Notes: generated by a model from the sequence alone, not told the origin. A DNA stretch of 64,000 bases from Sphingomonas crocodyli (GCF_004005865.1 NZ_SACN01000001.1:1178001-1242000); one strand, 5' to 3'; positions 32,821 through 42,781 are shown, numbered from the stretch's first letter. Translations and numbers: made by a program.

Positions 32821-33246
32821 TTGCGAATCGCGGGGACGACAGGGTTGGTTGCGTTGGCGGGCGCCGTGATGGCGCCGGTCTCGCCGACGCCTGCGCAACA
32901 GGAATTCGCGCAGGTCACGATCCAGCAGACCCTGATCATCAAACGCCGCGCCACCGCGCAGAAGCCGCTCAAGTGGAAAGAGAAGAAGGGGCCGAAATGC
33001 GTCGCCCTGTCGCAGATCGCGGGCGCCGCGGTGGTGACGGACGACGCGATCGACCTCGTCACCAAAAGCGGCGATCGGCTGCGCGCGCGCTTCTCCTCCA
33101 ATTGCCCCGCGCTCGATTATTATTCGGGCTTCTACATGAAGCCGACCCACGACGGCCGCATCTGTTCGGATCGCGACGTCATCCGCACCCGTTCGGGCGC
33201 GCAGTGCGAGATCGATCGCTTCCGCAAGCTGGTGCCCAAGGATTGA
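32821..33246 (+). CDS. Exported hypothetical protein
   Basis: 141 residues from TTG 32821. A signal peptide ends near 'SPTPAQ' (about residue 25). The mature domain is basic with three Cys ('GPKCVAL', 'SSNCPALDYYSGFYM', 'DGRICSDRD' and 'AQCEIDRF' make four in all), consistent with two disulfides. The 'CPALDYYSGFYMKPT' and 'CSDRDVIRTRSGAQCEIDRF' segments are familiar from sphingomonad hypothetical proteins. It overlaps the next gene by 4 bases. Confidence 0.8.
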   Translation: MRIAGTTGLVALAGAVMAPVSPTPAQQEFAQVTIQQTLIIKRRATAQKPLKWKEKKGPKCVALSQIAGAAVVTDDAIDLVTKSGDRLRARFSSNCPALDYYSGFYMKPTHDGRICSDRDVIRTRSGAQCEIDRFRKLVPKD

Positions 33247-33581
33247 TCGCGGACGTCGACTGCCGCCTCGCCGTGTACGGCACGCTGGCGCCGGGCCGCG
33301 CCAATCATCACGAACTCGCCGATCTGCGTGGAACCTGGCGCGGGGGGATCGTGCGTGGGCGGCTGGTGCAAAAGGGCTGGGGCGCCGATTTCGGCTATCC
33401 CGCGCTGATCCTCGATCCCGCCGGGGATGCTGTGCCCGTCCACCTGCTCGACTCCGCAGACCTTCCCGCACACTGGGCGCGGCTCGATGATTTCGAAGGC
33501 GATGGCTATGCCCGCGTCGTCGCATCGATCGAAACCGACACTGGCGCGACGACCGCGTGGATCTACGTCAGCGCGGATTGA
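33243..33581 (+). CDS. Gamma-glutamylcyclotransferase (AIG2-like) family protein
   Basis: 112 residues from TTG 33243, overlapping the upstream stop (TTGA). The glycine-rich 'LAVYGTLAPGRANHHEL' loop opens the cyclotransferase fold, 'GWGADFGYPALIL' and 'LDDFEGDGYARVVASIE' follow, with the catalytic Glu in 'DFEG'. Substrates of relatives are gamma-glutamyl amines or peptides. Confidence 0.88.
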   Translation: MIADVDCRLAVYGTLAPGRANHHELADLRGTWRGGIVRGRLVQKGWGADFGYPALILDPAGDAVPVHLLDSADLPAHWARLDDFEGDGYARVVASIETDTGATTAWIYVSAD

Positions 33582-33591
33582 TCGCCCCGCC

Positions 33592-33616
33592 GGAACGGAG
33601 CCGCCATTCCGCCGTT
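33592..33616 (+). promoter_or_regulatory. EcfG-type general stress promoter
   Basis: GGAAC (33592-33596), 16-base spacer, CGTT (33613-33616), ending 40 bases before the ATG of the 88-residue gene. Confidence 0.7.
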
Positions 33617-33655
33617 TCCCGCACACCGGGGGCGTGTTGGTGGTAGGAGATTGCC

Positions 33656-33922
33656 ATGCGTGATCTGGCTTCGGGTGCCGAGATTCAGGCGATGGTGCAG
33701 GCCCGCGTCGATGCGGATGAGGCGGTGCAGGCGGCGAGCGACCGCAAGATCATCATTCCCATGCCAAAGCCGACCGCGAGCGAGAGTGCGACCGGCTGCA
33801 ACTGGACGATCCACTATCTCGGCCAGTTTCCGGGCTGCGAGACGCGGATCGACGATATCGTCGAGATCGTCCAGAACGAGGTGAACCTCGCCCCGCCGAG
33901 CCTGCTGGGCGTCGCCGTCTGA
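33656..33922 (+). CDS. Small hypothetical protein under stress promoter
   Basis: 88 residues with a 'TAGGAGA' ribosome site. Acidic N-terminal helix, a 'KIIIPMPKPT' strand, and two Cys in 'ATGCNWTIHYLGQFPGCETRI'. The C-terminus is 'LAPPSLLGVAV'. No family recognised. The EcfG-type promoter upstream suggests induction in general stress. Confidence 0.75.
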   Translation: MRDLASGAEIQAMVQARVDADEAVQAASDRKIIIPMPKPTASESATGCNWTIHYLGQFPGCETRIDDIVEIVQNEVNLAPPSLLGVAV

Positions 33923-33941
33923 GCGACGACGCCCGATAAGG

Positions 33942-35795
33942 TCAGTCCTTTTCGACCTGGCTCACGTCGCGCACCGCGCCCTTGGCGGCGTTGGTGGTGA
34001 GCGCGGCATAGGCCCGCAGCGCCGGCGAGACGTTGCGCTTGCGGCCGAACGGCTTCCACGCCTTCTTGCCGCGCGCTTCCATGTCGGCGTGCCGGGCGGC
34101 GAGCACCGCGTCGTCGACGTCGAGCTTGATGACGCGGTTCGGGATGTCGATCACGATCGGATCGCCGGTTTCGACCAGAGCGATCAGCCCGCCTTCGGCC
34201 GCCTCGGGCGAGACATGGCCGATCGACAGGCCGGACGTGCCGCCCGAAAAGCGTCCGTCGGTGATCAGCGCGCAGGCTTTGCCGAGGCCCTTCGACTTCA
34301 GATAGCTGGTCGGATAGAGCATTTCCTGCATGCCCGGCCCGCCCTTCGGCCCTTCGTAGCGGATCACCACCACGTCGCCGGCCTTCACTTCGTTGCCCAG
34401 GATGCCCGCGACCGATGCGTCCTGGCTTTCGTAGACGCGCGCGGTGCCGTTGAACTTCAGGATGCTCTCATCGACGCCCGCGGTCTTCACGATGCAGCCT
34501 TCGGGGGCGAGGTTGCCGAACAGGACGGCGAGGCCGCCATCCTTCGAGAAGGGGTGCTCGGCGCTGCGGATCACGCCCGTCTCGCGATCGGTGTCGAGCT
34601 CCTTCCAGCGGTTGCTGGTGCTGAACGCCACCGTGGTGCGCACGCCGCCCGGCGCGGCCTTGTAGAATTCCTGCACGCTCTCGCTGTTGGTGCGGCTGAT
34701 GTCCCAGCGGTTGATGGCGTCGGCCATCGTCGGCGCGTGGACGGTGGGCAGGCTGGTGTCGAGCAGGCCGGCGCGCTCCAGCTGGCCCAGGATCGCCATG
34801 ATGCCGCCGGCGCGGTGGACGTCTTCCATATGGACGTCCTGCTTGGCGGGCGCGACCTTGCACAGGCACGGCACACGGCGCGACAGCCGGTCGATATCGG
34901 CCATCGTGAAGGCGACTTCGCCTTCATAAGCGGCGGCGAGCAGGTGGAGGACCGTGTTGGTCGATCCGCCCATCGCGATGTCGAGGCTCATCGCATTTTC
35001 GAACGCGGCGAAGCTGGCGATGCTGCGGGGCAGGGCGGAGGCGTCCTCCTGCTCATACCAGCGGCGCGCGAGATCGACGATCGTGTGCCCTGCCTCGCGG
35101 AACAGCTTCTCGCGATCGGCATGGGTGGCGAGGACCGAACCGTTGCCGGGCAGCGAGAGGCCCAGCGCTTCGGTGAGGCAGTTCATCGAATTGGCGGTGA
35201 ACATGCCCGAACAGCTGCCGCAGGTGGGGCAGGCCGATCGTTCGATGACCTTCACCTCTTCGTCGGTATAGCTTTCGTCGGCGGCGGCGACCATCGCGTC
35301 GACCAGATCGAGCGCGATCGTCTGGCCATGAATGTCGGCCTTGCCGGCCTCCATCGGCCCGCCCGACACGAAGATGGCGGGGATGTTGAGCCGCATCGCC
35401 GCCATCAGCATGCCCGGCGTGATCTTGTCGCAGTTGGAGATGCACACCATCGCGTCGGCGGTGTGCGCGTTGACCATATATTCGACGCTGTCGGCGATCA
35501 GATCGCGGCTGGGCAGCGAATAGAGCATGCCGTCATGCCCCATCGCGATCCCGTCATCGACCGCGATCGTGTTGAACTCCTTGGCGACGCCGCCCGCCGC
35601 CTCGATCTCGCGCGCGACAAGCTGGCCCAGATCCTTCAGGTGGACGTGGCCGGGCACGAATTGCGTGAACGAATTGACGACCGCGATGATCGGCTTGCCG
35701 AAATCCTCGTCCTTCATGCCGGTGGCGCGCCACAGCCCGCGCGCGCCGGCCATGTTGCGGCCGTGGGTGCTGGTGCGGGAACGATAATGCGGCAT
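33942..35795 (-). CDS. ilvD: Dihydroxy-acid dehydratase
   Basis: 617 residues, the usual length. Converts 2,3-dihydroxy-3-methylbutanoate and its homologue to 2-oxo acids in valine, isoleucine and leucine synthesis. Iron-sulfur Cys ligands are seen in '[10 protein letters not shown]' and '[19 protein letters not shown]'; '[23 protein letters not shown]' is the C-terminal signature. Stand-alone on the minus strand, divergent from the helicase gene; 258 bases between them hold both promoters. Confidence 0.97.
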   Translation of the reverse strand: MPHYRSRTSTHGRNMAGARGLWRATGMKDEDFGKPIIAVVNSFTQFVPGHVHLKDLGQLVAREIEAAGGVAKEFNTIAVDDGIAMGHDGMLYSLPSRDLIADSVEYMVNAHTADAMVCISNCDKITPGMLMAAMRLNIPAIFVSGGPMEAGKADIHGQTIALDLVDAMVAAADESYTDEEVKVIERSACPTCGSCSGMFTANSMNCLTEALGLSLPGNGSVLATHADREKLFREAGHTIVDLARRWYEQEDASALPRSIASFAAFENAMSLDIAMGGSTNTVLHLLAAAYEGEVAFTMADIDRLSRRVPCLCKVAPAKQDVHMEDVHRAGGIMAILGQLERAGLLDTSLPTVHAPTMADAINRWDISRTNSESVQEFYKAAPGGVRTTVAFSTSNRWKELDTDRETGVIRSAEHPFSKDGGLAVLFGNLAPEGCIVKTAGVDESILKFNGTARVYESQDASVAGILGNEVKAGDVVVIRYEGPKGGPGMQEMLYPTSYLKSKGLGKACALITDGRFSGGTSGLSIGHVSPEAAEGGLIALVETGDPIVIDIPNRVIKLDVDDAVLAARHADMEARGKKAWKPFGRKRNVSPALRAYAALTTNAAKGAVRDVSQVEKD

Positions 35796-36054
35796 GGAAC
35801 GGTCCTTGATACAATCTTGCGTGCGGCGGGCGCGTGTCTGCGGCGCTCCTACTGCGTCCGCCTTCGAATGGAAATATAATGTGGATAGGGGGCGGGTTCA
35901 TCCCACCGCGGCAAATTCCGTGCTGACCGCCTGTCGGACACCGCGTAAAATGGCCGCCGAACAGCCCTGTAAGCCTTGACAAATCGGGCCTTCGCGCCCA
36001 AGCGCAGCGGCGCTTTGATGCGGTGCGCCGTACCGCCTATTTCCGGAACCCTGA

Positions 36055-37476
<1,422 letters not shown>

Positions 37477-37485
37477 CAAGAATGC

Positions 37486-37567
37486 GTCACCCCGGACTTG
37501 ATCCGGGGTCCCGCTTCTTCTTCCTGCTTCGGTTTAAAGCGGGCCCCCGGGTCAAGCCCGGGGTGAC
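37486..37567. repeat. Intergenic palindromic repeat, family C copy 1
   Basis: 82 bp: GTCACCCCGGACTTGATCCG to CCCGGGTCAAGCCCGGGGTGAC with inner complementary AGCGGG. Ten bases after the helicase stop. Other copies at 52930 and 56940. Confidence 0.9.
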
Positions 37568-37704
37568 GGCGTATATGTGGCGAGGTTACTGCCCGGAAAA
37601 GGCGCATCCGGCTCAGGAAATTAGGCATTTGGGATCGGACGTGCTATGGACGCGGCATCGTCGGCATCCATCCAGTGAGCCACCGACGGCTGAGAGACAT
37701 AGGC

Positions 37705-37802
37705 GCTCCCGCTTGCAAGCCAGGGAGCCCCTTATGGGCATCGATCATCTTCCCCATCGCCAGCCGATAGAGACGCCGCGCGTCGCCCGGATCGTCGGCT
37801 GA
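37705..37802 (+). other. Possible leader peptide with nested hairpin
   Basis: A nested hairpin (GCTCCC, inner GCTTGCAAGC, GGGAGC at 37705-37728) precedes ATG 37734 of a 22-codon ORF ending TGA 37802 (MGIDHLPHRQPIETP...). The hairpin would hide the only purine-rich ribosome-site-like bases. It may be a short regulatory peptide or chance; no family recognised. The rest of 37568-37704 shows nothing else. Confidence 0.35.
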
Positions 37803-37815
37803 TCGCGCGGTTACG

Positions 37816-38010
37816 ATGAGCAGCACGAGCGACTTCTATCTGGCGCGCGCCGCCGAATGCGCGCGCGAGGCCGAACGCACCCAACTCGAGAATGTCCGCG
37901 AACGGCATCTGCGCGCCGAAAGCGCGTGGCGCGCACTGGCCGAACAGTTGCTCTACGCCGATCGCCTGCGCGAGGCGCGCGAAGCCGAGAAAACCGCCAG
38001 CGTCGGTTGA
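37816..38010 (+). CDS. Small helical hypothetical protein
   Basis: 64 residues, amphipathic, starting 'MSSTSDFYLARAAECAREAERTQLENVRERHLRAESAWRALAEQLL'. The pattern of regularly spaced Arg, Glu and Ala is familiar from small sphingomonad proteins encoded near stress genes. No clear ribosome site. The alternating charge suggests a helical hairpin. Lies 76 bases ahead of the cold-shock gene. Confidence 0.6.
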   Translation: MSSTSDFYLARAAECAREAERTQLENVRERHLRAESAWRALAEQLLYADRLREAREAEKTASVG

Positions 38011-38086
38011 TCCGGCGCGGCTTCCTCCAGCCTTACCGCGCGATCGGGTTCGATCGCGCCATCCCTATTTCGAAAGGAACGACTTC

Positions 38087-38293
38087 ATGATCACCGGCAT
38101 CGTCAAATTCTTCAATGCCGACAAGGGCTATGGCTTCATCGCGCCCGACGAAGGCGGCGCGGACGCATTCGTCCACATCACCGCGGTCGAGCGCGCGGGC
38201 ATGCGCACCCTCGAAAAGGAACAGCGCGTCCAGTACGAACTCGAAACCGGCCGCAACGGCAAGGTCTCCGCGGTCAACCTGCAGGACGCCTGA
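38087..38293 (+). CDS. Cold-shock protein (CspA family)
   Basis: 68 residues, a single OB-fold cold-shock domain. RNP1-like 'KGYGFIAPD' and RNP2-like 'DAFVHITAV' are present. The usual second aromatic of 'KGFGFI' is Tyr. It binds single-stranded RNA as a chaperone. ATG 38087 follows 'AAAGGAA'. It is followed after 1 base by an IF-1 paralogue, so they are co-transcribed. Confidence 0.96.
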   Translation: MITGIVKFFNADKGYGFIAPDEGGADAFVHITAVERAGMRTLEKEQRVQYELETGRNGKVSAVNLQDA

Positions 38294-38294
38294 T

Positions 38295-38555
38295 TTGGCG
38301 AAGGAAGAACTGCTGGTCCTGGAAGGCCAGATCGACGAAATCCTGCCCGATGGCCGTTTCGGCGTGATGCTGGAAAACGACCATCGGATCATCGCCTATA
38401 CCGCCGGGAAGATGCGCAAATTTCGCATCCGATCGGTCGTCGGCGATCGGGTTCATGTCGAAATGACGCCTTATGATCTGAGCAAGGGGCGCATCATCTT
38501 CCGCGAACGGACGCCGGGCGCCGGCCCCGGCCCGCGTGGAGGCCACCGCCGATGA
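38295..38555 (+). CDS. Translation initiation factor IF-1 paralogue
   Basis: 86 residues from TTG 38295. The IF-1 OB fold is clear: '[71 protein letters not shown]'. The normal protein is 72 residues; this one carries a 14-residue Gly/Pro/Arg tail and several changes (Asp for Asn before the strand, 'IAYTAGK' for 'IAHTSGK'). It is probably a second, accessory IF-1 expressed with the cold-shock protein rather than the essential infA. The TTG start suggests weak or coupled translation. Overlaps the next gene by 4 bases (ATGA). Confidence 0.88.
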   Translation: MAKEELLVLEGQIDEILPDGRFGVMLENDHRIIAYTAGKMRKFRIRSVVGDRVHVEMTPYDLSKGRIIFRERTPGAGPGPRGGHRR

Positions 38556-38746
38556 ACATCATCGAACGCGCCTATCAACTCGCGCAATCGGGCGATTGCG
38601 TCAGCATGGTCGAAATCGAGCGCGCACTGTCGCGCGAAGGCTTCGCCAACGTCCTCGCGCATATGAGCGGACCGAGCCTGCGCAAGGATCTGACGCGCAT
38701 GTGCCGCGAGGCCGCGGCCGAGCGGAAATCGAGCGCGGCGGGTTAG
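38552..38746 (+). CDS. Small hypothetical protein in cold-shock operon
   Basis: 64 residues from ATG 38552, overlapping the IF-1 paralogue stop. '[52 protein letters not shown]' reads as a compact helical domain, possibly nucleic-acid binding by its spacing of basic residues. The third gene of the csp operon. No characterised family. Confidence 0.75.
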   Translation: MNIIERAYQLAQSGDCVSMVEIERALSREGFANVLAHMSGPSLRKDLTRMCREAAAERKSSAAG

Positions 38747-38772
38747 GGCGGGCGGTCGGCGATGGAGCGGGG

Positions 38773-39333
38773 TCAGACCCGCTCCACCTCGTCGGCCACC
38801 GCATCGCACGTCTTGCCGGTCTCGCCCGTCTCGGCGATCTGATCGTAGAGTTCGGCCTGCCGCGCGCGCAATTCCTCGCCCAGCGCGTCGAGATCGACCT
38901 TACCCTTTTCGTGCGCTTCCTTGGCGTCCTCGAACAGATCCTCGTCCTCCTCGTCGATATGGTGGACGGTCTCCTCGCCCAGCACATGGACCTTGGACGC
39001 GAACAATTCCTCGGTGCCGTCCAGCTGCTCCAGTTCAGCGCAGATGCGCTTCCCCGATTGATGTTCGACAATGCCCTCGTCGACCTCGTCGGCGCCGATC
39101 ACGGGCTTGAGTGCGGGATAGAGGATCTCCTCCTCGATCGTCATGTGCACCGACAGGCGCATGCACAATTCGCGCGCGATCTGAAGCAGCCGATCCTCGC
39201 CAGCATGGTTCGCCTCGTCGAACAGACGGCGGAAGATGTGATGTTCTTCCTTGAGGACGCGCAGGGCATGCGGGTCGTCCTTGGCGATCACATGTTTGCC
39301 CTGCTCGTTGCGCGGCGCATATTTTCCGGACAT
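38773..39333 (-). CDS. Hemerythrin-like HHE domain protein
   Basis: 186 residues from ATG 39333. 'LKEEHHIFRRLFDEANH', 'RLSVHMTIEEEILYPAL', 'EHQSGKRICAELEQL' and 'LGEETVHHIDEEDEDLFEDAKE' give the His/Glu set that binds a di-iron centre in HHE proteins. Likely role: oxygen, NO or iron handling in stress. The EcfG-type promoter at 39371-39396 supports stress induction. The C-terminal 40 residues are acidic and helical. Confidence 0.93.
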   Translation of the reverse strand: MSGKYAPRNEQGKHVIAKDDPHALRVLKEEHHIFRRLFDEANHAGEDRLLQIARELCMRLSVHMTIEEEILYPALKPVIGADEVDEGIVEHQSGKRICAELEQLDGTEELFASKVHVLGEETVHHIDEEDEDLFEDAKEAHEKGKVDLDALGEELRARQAELYDQIAETGETGKTCDAVADEVERV

Positions 39334-39370
39334 TCGTCGCACTCCTCTCTTCGCCTGATATCCGGCAAAG

Positions 39371-39396
39371 AACGAGACTCGGCGCACGGATGTTCC
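39371..39396 (-). promoter_or_regulatory. EcfG-type general stress promoter
   Basis: Minus-strand GGAAC (39396-39392), 17-base spacer, CGTT (39374-39371), 38 bases before the hemerythrin ATG. Confidence 0.75.
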
Positions 39397-39551
39397 GAAG
39401 CGGGACAGTCCGTGGCAACCGGCCGGCAACTTCCTCCATTTTCGAGCAATCGGGCTGACATGTCCGATATGGCTGCTATTCTGGAACGAAAGCCGAACAG
39501 GGATGTCAGTACGGATCGGGGGCGATCCGCTGGCTTCGGCGGAGAAGAAGC

Positions 39552-40466
39552 ATGGCCGATTGGGATGATTCGCCGACCGTTCTGATATTTGGCGACAGCG
39601 ACGCCGGCATCGCCGCCGCGACGCGCAGCGCCACGCATGCAGGCGCGCGCGTCGCCGCCGCTTTGCCGATCGCGGCGGCGATCGACCGGCTCAATATCCA
39701 GGTGTCGACCGATCTGGTCGTCGTCGATGTCACCGCCGATCATGGCGACGCGCTCGATCGCCTGCTCGACCGGCTCGATGCCGAGGCGGAGATGGGCCAC
39801 CATGCCAGCGTCGTCACGGTCGCGCCGGCCCTGATCGATCTGGCGGCGGCGCGGATCAAACAGCCGGGCGTCGCTCTGCTCGCGACCCCGCAACCGGCCG
39901 AACGCGCGCTGGCGGTGGCCGAAATGCTCGCGCGGCCGCGCACCGTGCTGCACGACGTCAAATCGGACGGCGGGCAGGCGCGGCTCCAGAAATTGAGCGA
40001 GGAGGTGGGCCGCATCGCGCGCACCCTCGCGCGGCTGTCGGACGAGGTGCAGCCGACGGGTGTGCGCGAACGCGCCTCGCCGCCGCCGATCCCGGCGGAG
40101 GATGGCGCGACGATCGAACCGGCCGATGCCCCTGCGATCCGCGCGATGATCCGCGCCCGCCGCCTGCGCGATCAGTTTTTCGGCAACGAACTGTTCGCCG
40201 ATCCCGCGTGGGACATGCTGCTCGATCTCACCGCATCGCGGATCGAACAGCGCCCGGTCGCCGTCTCCAGCCTGTGCATCGCCTCCGCCGTCCCCGCGAC
40301 GACCGCGCTGCGCTGGATCCGCCAGCTGACCGACGCGGGCCTCTTCAAACGCATCGCCGACCCCCTCGACGGCCGCCGCGTCTTCATCGAACTCACCGAC
40401 CGCGCGGCACAGGGCATGCGCGGCTACCTGACGGCGGCGGCGCGGCTGGGGACGGTGGTGGTTTAG
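39552..40466 (+). CDS. MarR-like winged-helix regulator with N-terminal receiver-like domain
   Basis: 304 residues. The N-terminal part (about 1-130) alternates strands and helices like a degenerate receiver ('VLIFGDSDAGIAAATRSATHAGARVAAAL', 'DLVVVDVTADHGD'), without an acidic triad. The C-terminal 110 residues form a winged helix: 'VAVSSLCIASAVPATTALRWIRQLTDAGLFKRIADPLDGRRVFIELTDRA', where 'DPLDGRRVFIELT' is the MarR wing. A DNA-binding regulator of unknown targets. Confidence 0.88.
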   Translation: MADWDDSPTVLIFGDSDAGIAAATRSATHAGARVAAALPIAAAIDRLNIQVSTDLVVVDVTADHGDALDRLLDRLDAEAEMGHHASVVTVAPALIDLAAARIKQPGVALLATPQPAERALAVAEMLARPRTVLHDVKSDGGQARLQKLSEEVGRIARTLARLSDEVQPTGVRERASPPPIPAEDGATIEPADAPAIRAMIRARRLRDQFFGNELFADPAWDMLLDLTASRIEQRPVAVSSLCIASAVPATTALRWIRQLTDAGLFKRIADPLDGRRVFIELTDRAAQGMRGYLTAAARLGTVVV

Positions 40467-40477
40467 GGGGGCGGTAC

Positions 40478-40951
40478 TTAGACCACAGGCTCGCTGCCGT
40501 CCCCGAGATGCAGCTTCCCGTCTCGAACGCTGAACCAGCGTGATGGACCGCTTCGTCGGTCCACCAAGTGCCATTTGGGCTGCCCGTCTGTGGTTGAGAA
40601 AGACAGAAAACGAGTGCCGCGATCGTTGGTGATCACGATCTCGGGTAACGCGCCGAACAACTCACATCGGGCAATGCGTGTGTTTCGCAGCGTATCGAAG
40701 GCTGGCTCCCAAAGGTCTTCTTCACTCCAGCTTCCGCATCGGATCGCGTTCTCGTCCTCGATGCGCCAACTCCATTCGACGGCTAACGAGACATCGCCTT
40801 CAGGATGACCCGGCGACCCAACCCGATTGAGGAGAGGATGCAATTCGCCGCACTCTACGAAAAGTGCAGAGCCGTAGCCGCGCCAGATATAGCTGATCGG
40901 CAGGCCGATGAGCGAAAGAGAGAGGCTTTCGAACGCTTCGGATGGTGTCAT
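40478..40951 (-). CDS. Orphan hypothetical protein
   Basis: 157 residues from ATG 40951, overlapping the stop of the upstream gene (ATGA). Trp-rich and acidic ('LAVEWSWRIEDENAIRCGSWSEEDLWEPAFDTL', 'PKWHLVDRRSGPSRWFSVRDGKLHLG'). The composition resembles small immunity or lysozyme-inhibitor-type proteins but I recognise no family. Base composition is AT-richer than the flanks. Confidence 0.7.
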   Translation of the reverse strand: MTPSEAFESLSLSLIGLPISYIWRGYGSALFVECGELHPLLNRVGSPGHPEGDVSLAVEWSWRIEDENAIRCGSWSEEDLWEPAFDTLRNTRIARCELFGALPEIVITNDRGTRFLSFSTTDGQPKWHLVDRRSGPSRWFSVRDGKLHLGDGSEPVV

Positions 40952-41241
40952 GGATGCACGTTCGACCGGCCAAGGGTTCGCACGATGTTGGCAAGCAGAA
41001 GCCGACCGTCGATTTCCGTAGTCCAGCACCACACATTGTCCAAGCCATCTAGCGGCGTTGGGGGCTCGTCTTCGTCGAATGCGGCATCGGCAATGATCTC
41101 GGCCCGGTCGCCCATCGGGCGGCTATGCCGAAGCGACTTTCCCCATTCCATCAAAGCATGATGGGCATTGAGTGCCTGAACCTGCGAGGCATAAGTGCCA
41201 CCTTCGAACTCGCAAATGAATGTGAAGAGATGATCGGTCAT
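40948..41241 (-). CDS. Orphan hypothetical protein
   Basis: 97 residues. 'LFTFICEFEGGTYASQVQALNAHHALMEWGKSLRH' and 'NVWCWTTEIDGRLLLANIVRTLG' suggest a compact alpha/beta fold. First gene of a two-gene operon. An inverted repeat overlaps its start codon. AT-richer than neighbours; no family recognised. Confidence 0.7.
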   Translation of the reverse strand: MTDHLFTFICEFEGGTYASQVQALNAHHALMEWGKSLRHSRPMGDRAEIIADAAFDEDEPPTPLDGLDNVWCWTTEIDGRLLLANIVRTLGRSNVHP

Positions 41242-41255
41242 TAGCGCATGCTAAT
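41240..41255. promoter_or_regulatory. Inverted repeat at start of orphan operon
   Basis: ATTAGC-GCAT-GCTAAT, six-base arms. It overlaps the ATG at 41239-41241, so a bound protein could block translation start or nearby transcription. Same form as 47518-47533. Confidence 0.5.
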
Positions 41256-41416
41256 CTTCGTCTCCGGTCTGCGCTATTGCCCAATCAGGCTCCAATCCAC
41301 CTCCTAAAATCACTCATGCCTTATCCATTGGTGGAGGTTCGCCCCGTTCCGCGCCGCCGGTCCACCAATCCTTAGGGAGACGGAGGCACCGCCGGGTGAA
41401 GTTGAGGGACTTCGCC

Positions 41417-41845
41417 ATGCAGACTGCCAGCGTTCACACATCGCCGGATCCATCCGCTCTATCTTCGCGGGGTGTTCTCACCATCGCGGTCGATCGGGTG
41501 CAGAACCTGATCAAGGTGGTCGGCCGGGGATTCTGGTCGGTCGAACATGTCGCGGCGCATATCCGTGAGTTCGAGGCGGTGTTGATCGAGGCGCGGCGCA
41601 GCGGGCAGCCGTCACGCACCCTGGTCGACCTGCGCGATGCGCCGGTGCAGGCGCCCGAAGTCGCCGGCATGCTCCACACCGCGATGTGCCGCATGTATCG
41701 CCCGCCCGAACGCGCCGCGATCATCGTCGCCTCCAGCCTGGTAAAGATGCAGATGAAGCGCGGCTTCAACCCGGCGACCCACGGCGTCTTCACGTCGGAA
41801 ACGGCGGCGGAGCTGTGGCTCAACGCCTATCACCGGGCCTGTTGA
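41417..41845 (+). CDS. STAS/SpoIIAA-like domain protein
   Basis: 142 residues from ATG 41417, chosen for the 'GAGGGAC' ribosome site (an upstream GTG at 41396 also reads in frame). 'GVLTIAVDRVQNLIKVVGRGFWSVEHVAAHIREFEAVL', 'RTLVDLRDAPVQAPEVA' and 'RAAIIVASSLVKMQMKRG' give the strand-helix order of SpoIIAA-like proteins. Similar in plan to 1171-1608. Convergent with soxR; their stops abut. Confidence 0.8.
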   Translation: MQTASVHTSPDPSALSSRGVLTIAVDRVQNLIKVVGRGFWSVEHVAAHIREFEAVLIEARRSGQPSRTLVDLRDAPVQAPEVAGMLHTAMCRMYRPPERAAIIVASSLVKMQMKRGFNPATHGVFTSETAAELWLNAYHRAC

Positions 41846-42304
41846 TCAAAGCGATTTCGCAGGCGGCCGCATCAATATGCGTGGCCCCGCGCCTTGCCCG
41901 GCCAGCCGGTCCTCCGGGTTGCGTAGCGGGCAATCGGTGAGCGAGAGGCAGCCGCAGCCGATGCAACTGTCGACCTCGTCGCGCAGGCGGCGCAGCGTTT
42001 CGATCCGCGCGTCGATCAACGCGCGCCACGGCTCGGCCAGGCGGTGCCAGTCCTGCGCGGAAAGCACGCGATCGGTGGGGATCGTGGCGAAGAAATCCTT
42101 GATCGTGCGCAGCGACAGGCCGACCCGCTGCGACACCTGGATCAACGCGACGTAGCGCAGGACGGCGCGTTCGTAGCGCCGCTGGTTGCCCGCGGTGCGC
42201 CAGCCGTGGATCAGCCCCTCCGCCTCGTAAAAGTGGATCGTCGATACGGGCACGCCGCTGCGTTTCGCCACATCGCCCACCGTCAGCGCGGTTTTGACCG
42301 CCAT
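41846..42304 (-). CDS. soxR: Redox-sensitive regulator SoxR
   Basis: 152-residue MerR-family regulator. Winged helix-turn-helix 'LTVGDVAKRSGVPVSTIHFYEAEGLI', coiled-coil dimer helix and the [2Fe-2S] signature CIGCGCLSLTDC (CX2CXCX5C). Oxidation by redox-cycling agents switches on target promoters. A perfect SoxR box lies upstream, between the -35 and -10 of the divergent DoxX gene, so that gene is the direct target. No soxS is expected in alphaproteobacteria. Confidence 0.96.
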   Translation of the reverse strand: MAVKTALTVGDVAKRSGVPVSTIHFYEAEGLIHGWRTAGNQRRYERAVLRYVALIQVSQRVGLSLRTIKDFFATIPTDRVLSAQDWHRLAEPWRALIDARIETLRRLRDEVDSCIGCGCLSLTDCPLRNPEDRLAGQGAGPRILMRPPAKSL

Positions 42305-42315
42305 CGCGATTGTCC

Positions 42316-42346
42316 TTGACCTCAACCTTGGTTGAGGTTCTATGAA
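42316..42346 (+). promoter_or_regulatory. SoxR-controlled promoter with SoxR box
   Basis: TTGACC (42316-42321), 19-base spacer and TATGAA (42341-42346). The spacer holds CCTCAACCTTGGTTGAGG, a perfect 18-base palindrome with the CCTCAA/TTGAGG ends of the known SoxR box. The long 19-base spacing is typical of MerR-type activation by untwisting. Confidence 0.92.
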
Positions 42347-42394
42347 GCCGTCGGACCCCGGCGGCAAGCGCCGCGCACAAGCCAAGGAGCCGAC

Positions 42395-42781
42395 ATGATC
42401 TTTCCCCGCACGCCCCGATCCCTGCTGCGCGCTCTGCTGATCGCGGGGTTGATCGCCTTCTTCCTGGTCGGCGGGATCGCGAACCTGTTCCCGCCCGCAT
42501 CGGTGCGCGCCGATTATGCGCGCTGGGGCTATCCGGCGGGCTTCCATTATCTGACCGGCACGATCGAGCTGACCGCCGCGATGCTGCTCGTCCCGCTGCG
42601 CACCCGCGATCTGGGGCGCGTGCTGGCGGCGCTCGCGATGGCGGGCGCGATCGCGACCCTGCTGGTCGCCGGCGAATGGAGCCACGCCATCGCTCCTGCA
42701 ACCCTGATCGCCGCCCTCGCGCTCAGCCGCTACCTGGACGAAAAAGCGCGCGAGGCACGCTGGGAAGGGAAGGTGTTTTAA
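42395..42781 (+). CDS. DoxX-family membrane protein, SoxR target
   Basis: 128 residues with an 'AAGGAG' ribosome site before ATG 42395. Four transmembrane helices (about 12-30, 48-68, 75-95, 98-115) in the DoxX arrangement, with 'GIANLFPPASVRADYARWGYPAGFHYLTGTIELTAAMLL'. Relatives pair with oxidoreductases or thiol-redox systems. Its SoxR-box promoter implies a role against redox-cycling compounds. The last stop overlaps the stop of the convergent gene. Confidence 0.9.
   Translation: MIFPRTPRSLLRALLIAGLIAFFLVGGIANLFPPASVRADYARWGYPAGFHYLTGTIELTAAMLLVPLRTRDLGRVLAALAMAGAIATLLVAGEWSHAIAPATLIAALALSRYLDEKAREARWEGKVF

Noticed and set aside
31264-33525. Extended 753-residue FAD oxidase
   Set aside because: The first ~268 residues are read through opposite-strand small genes; the family N-terminus begins at 32721.
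34089-35879. 596-codon ORF opposite ilvD
   Set aside because: Antisense shadow without motifs; ilvD is certain.
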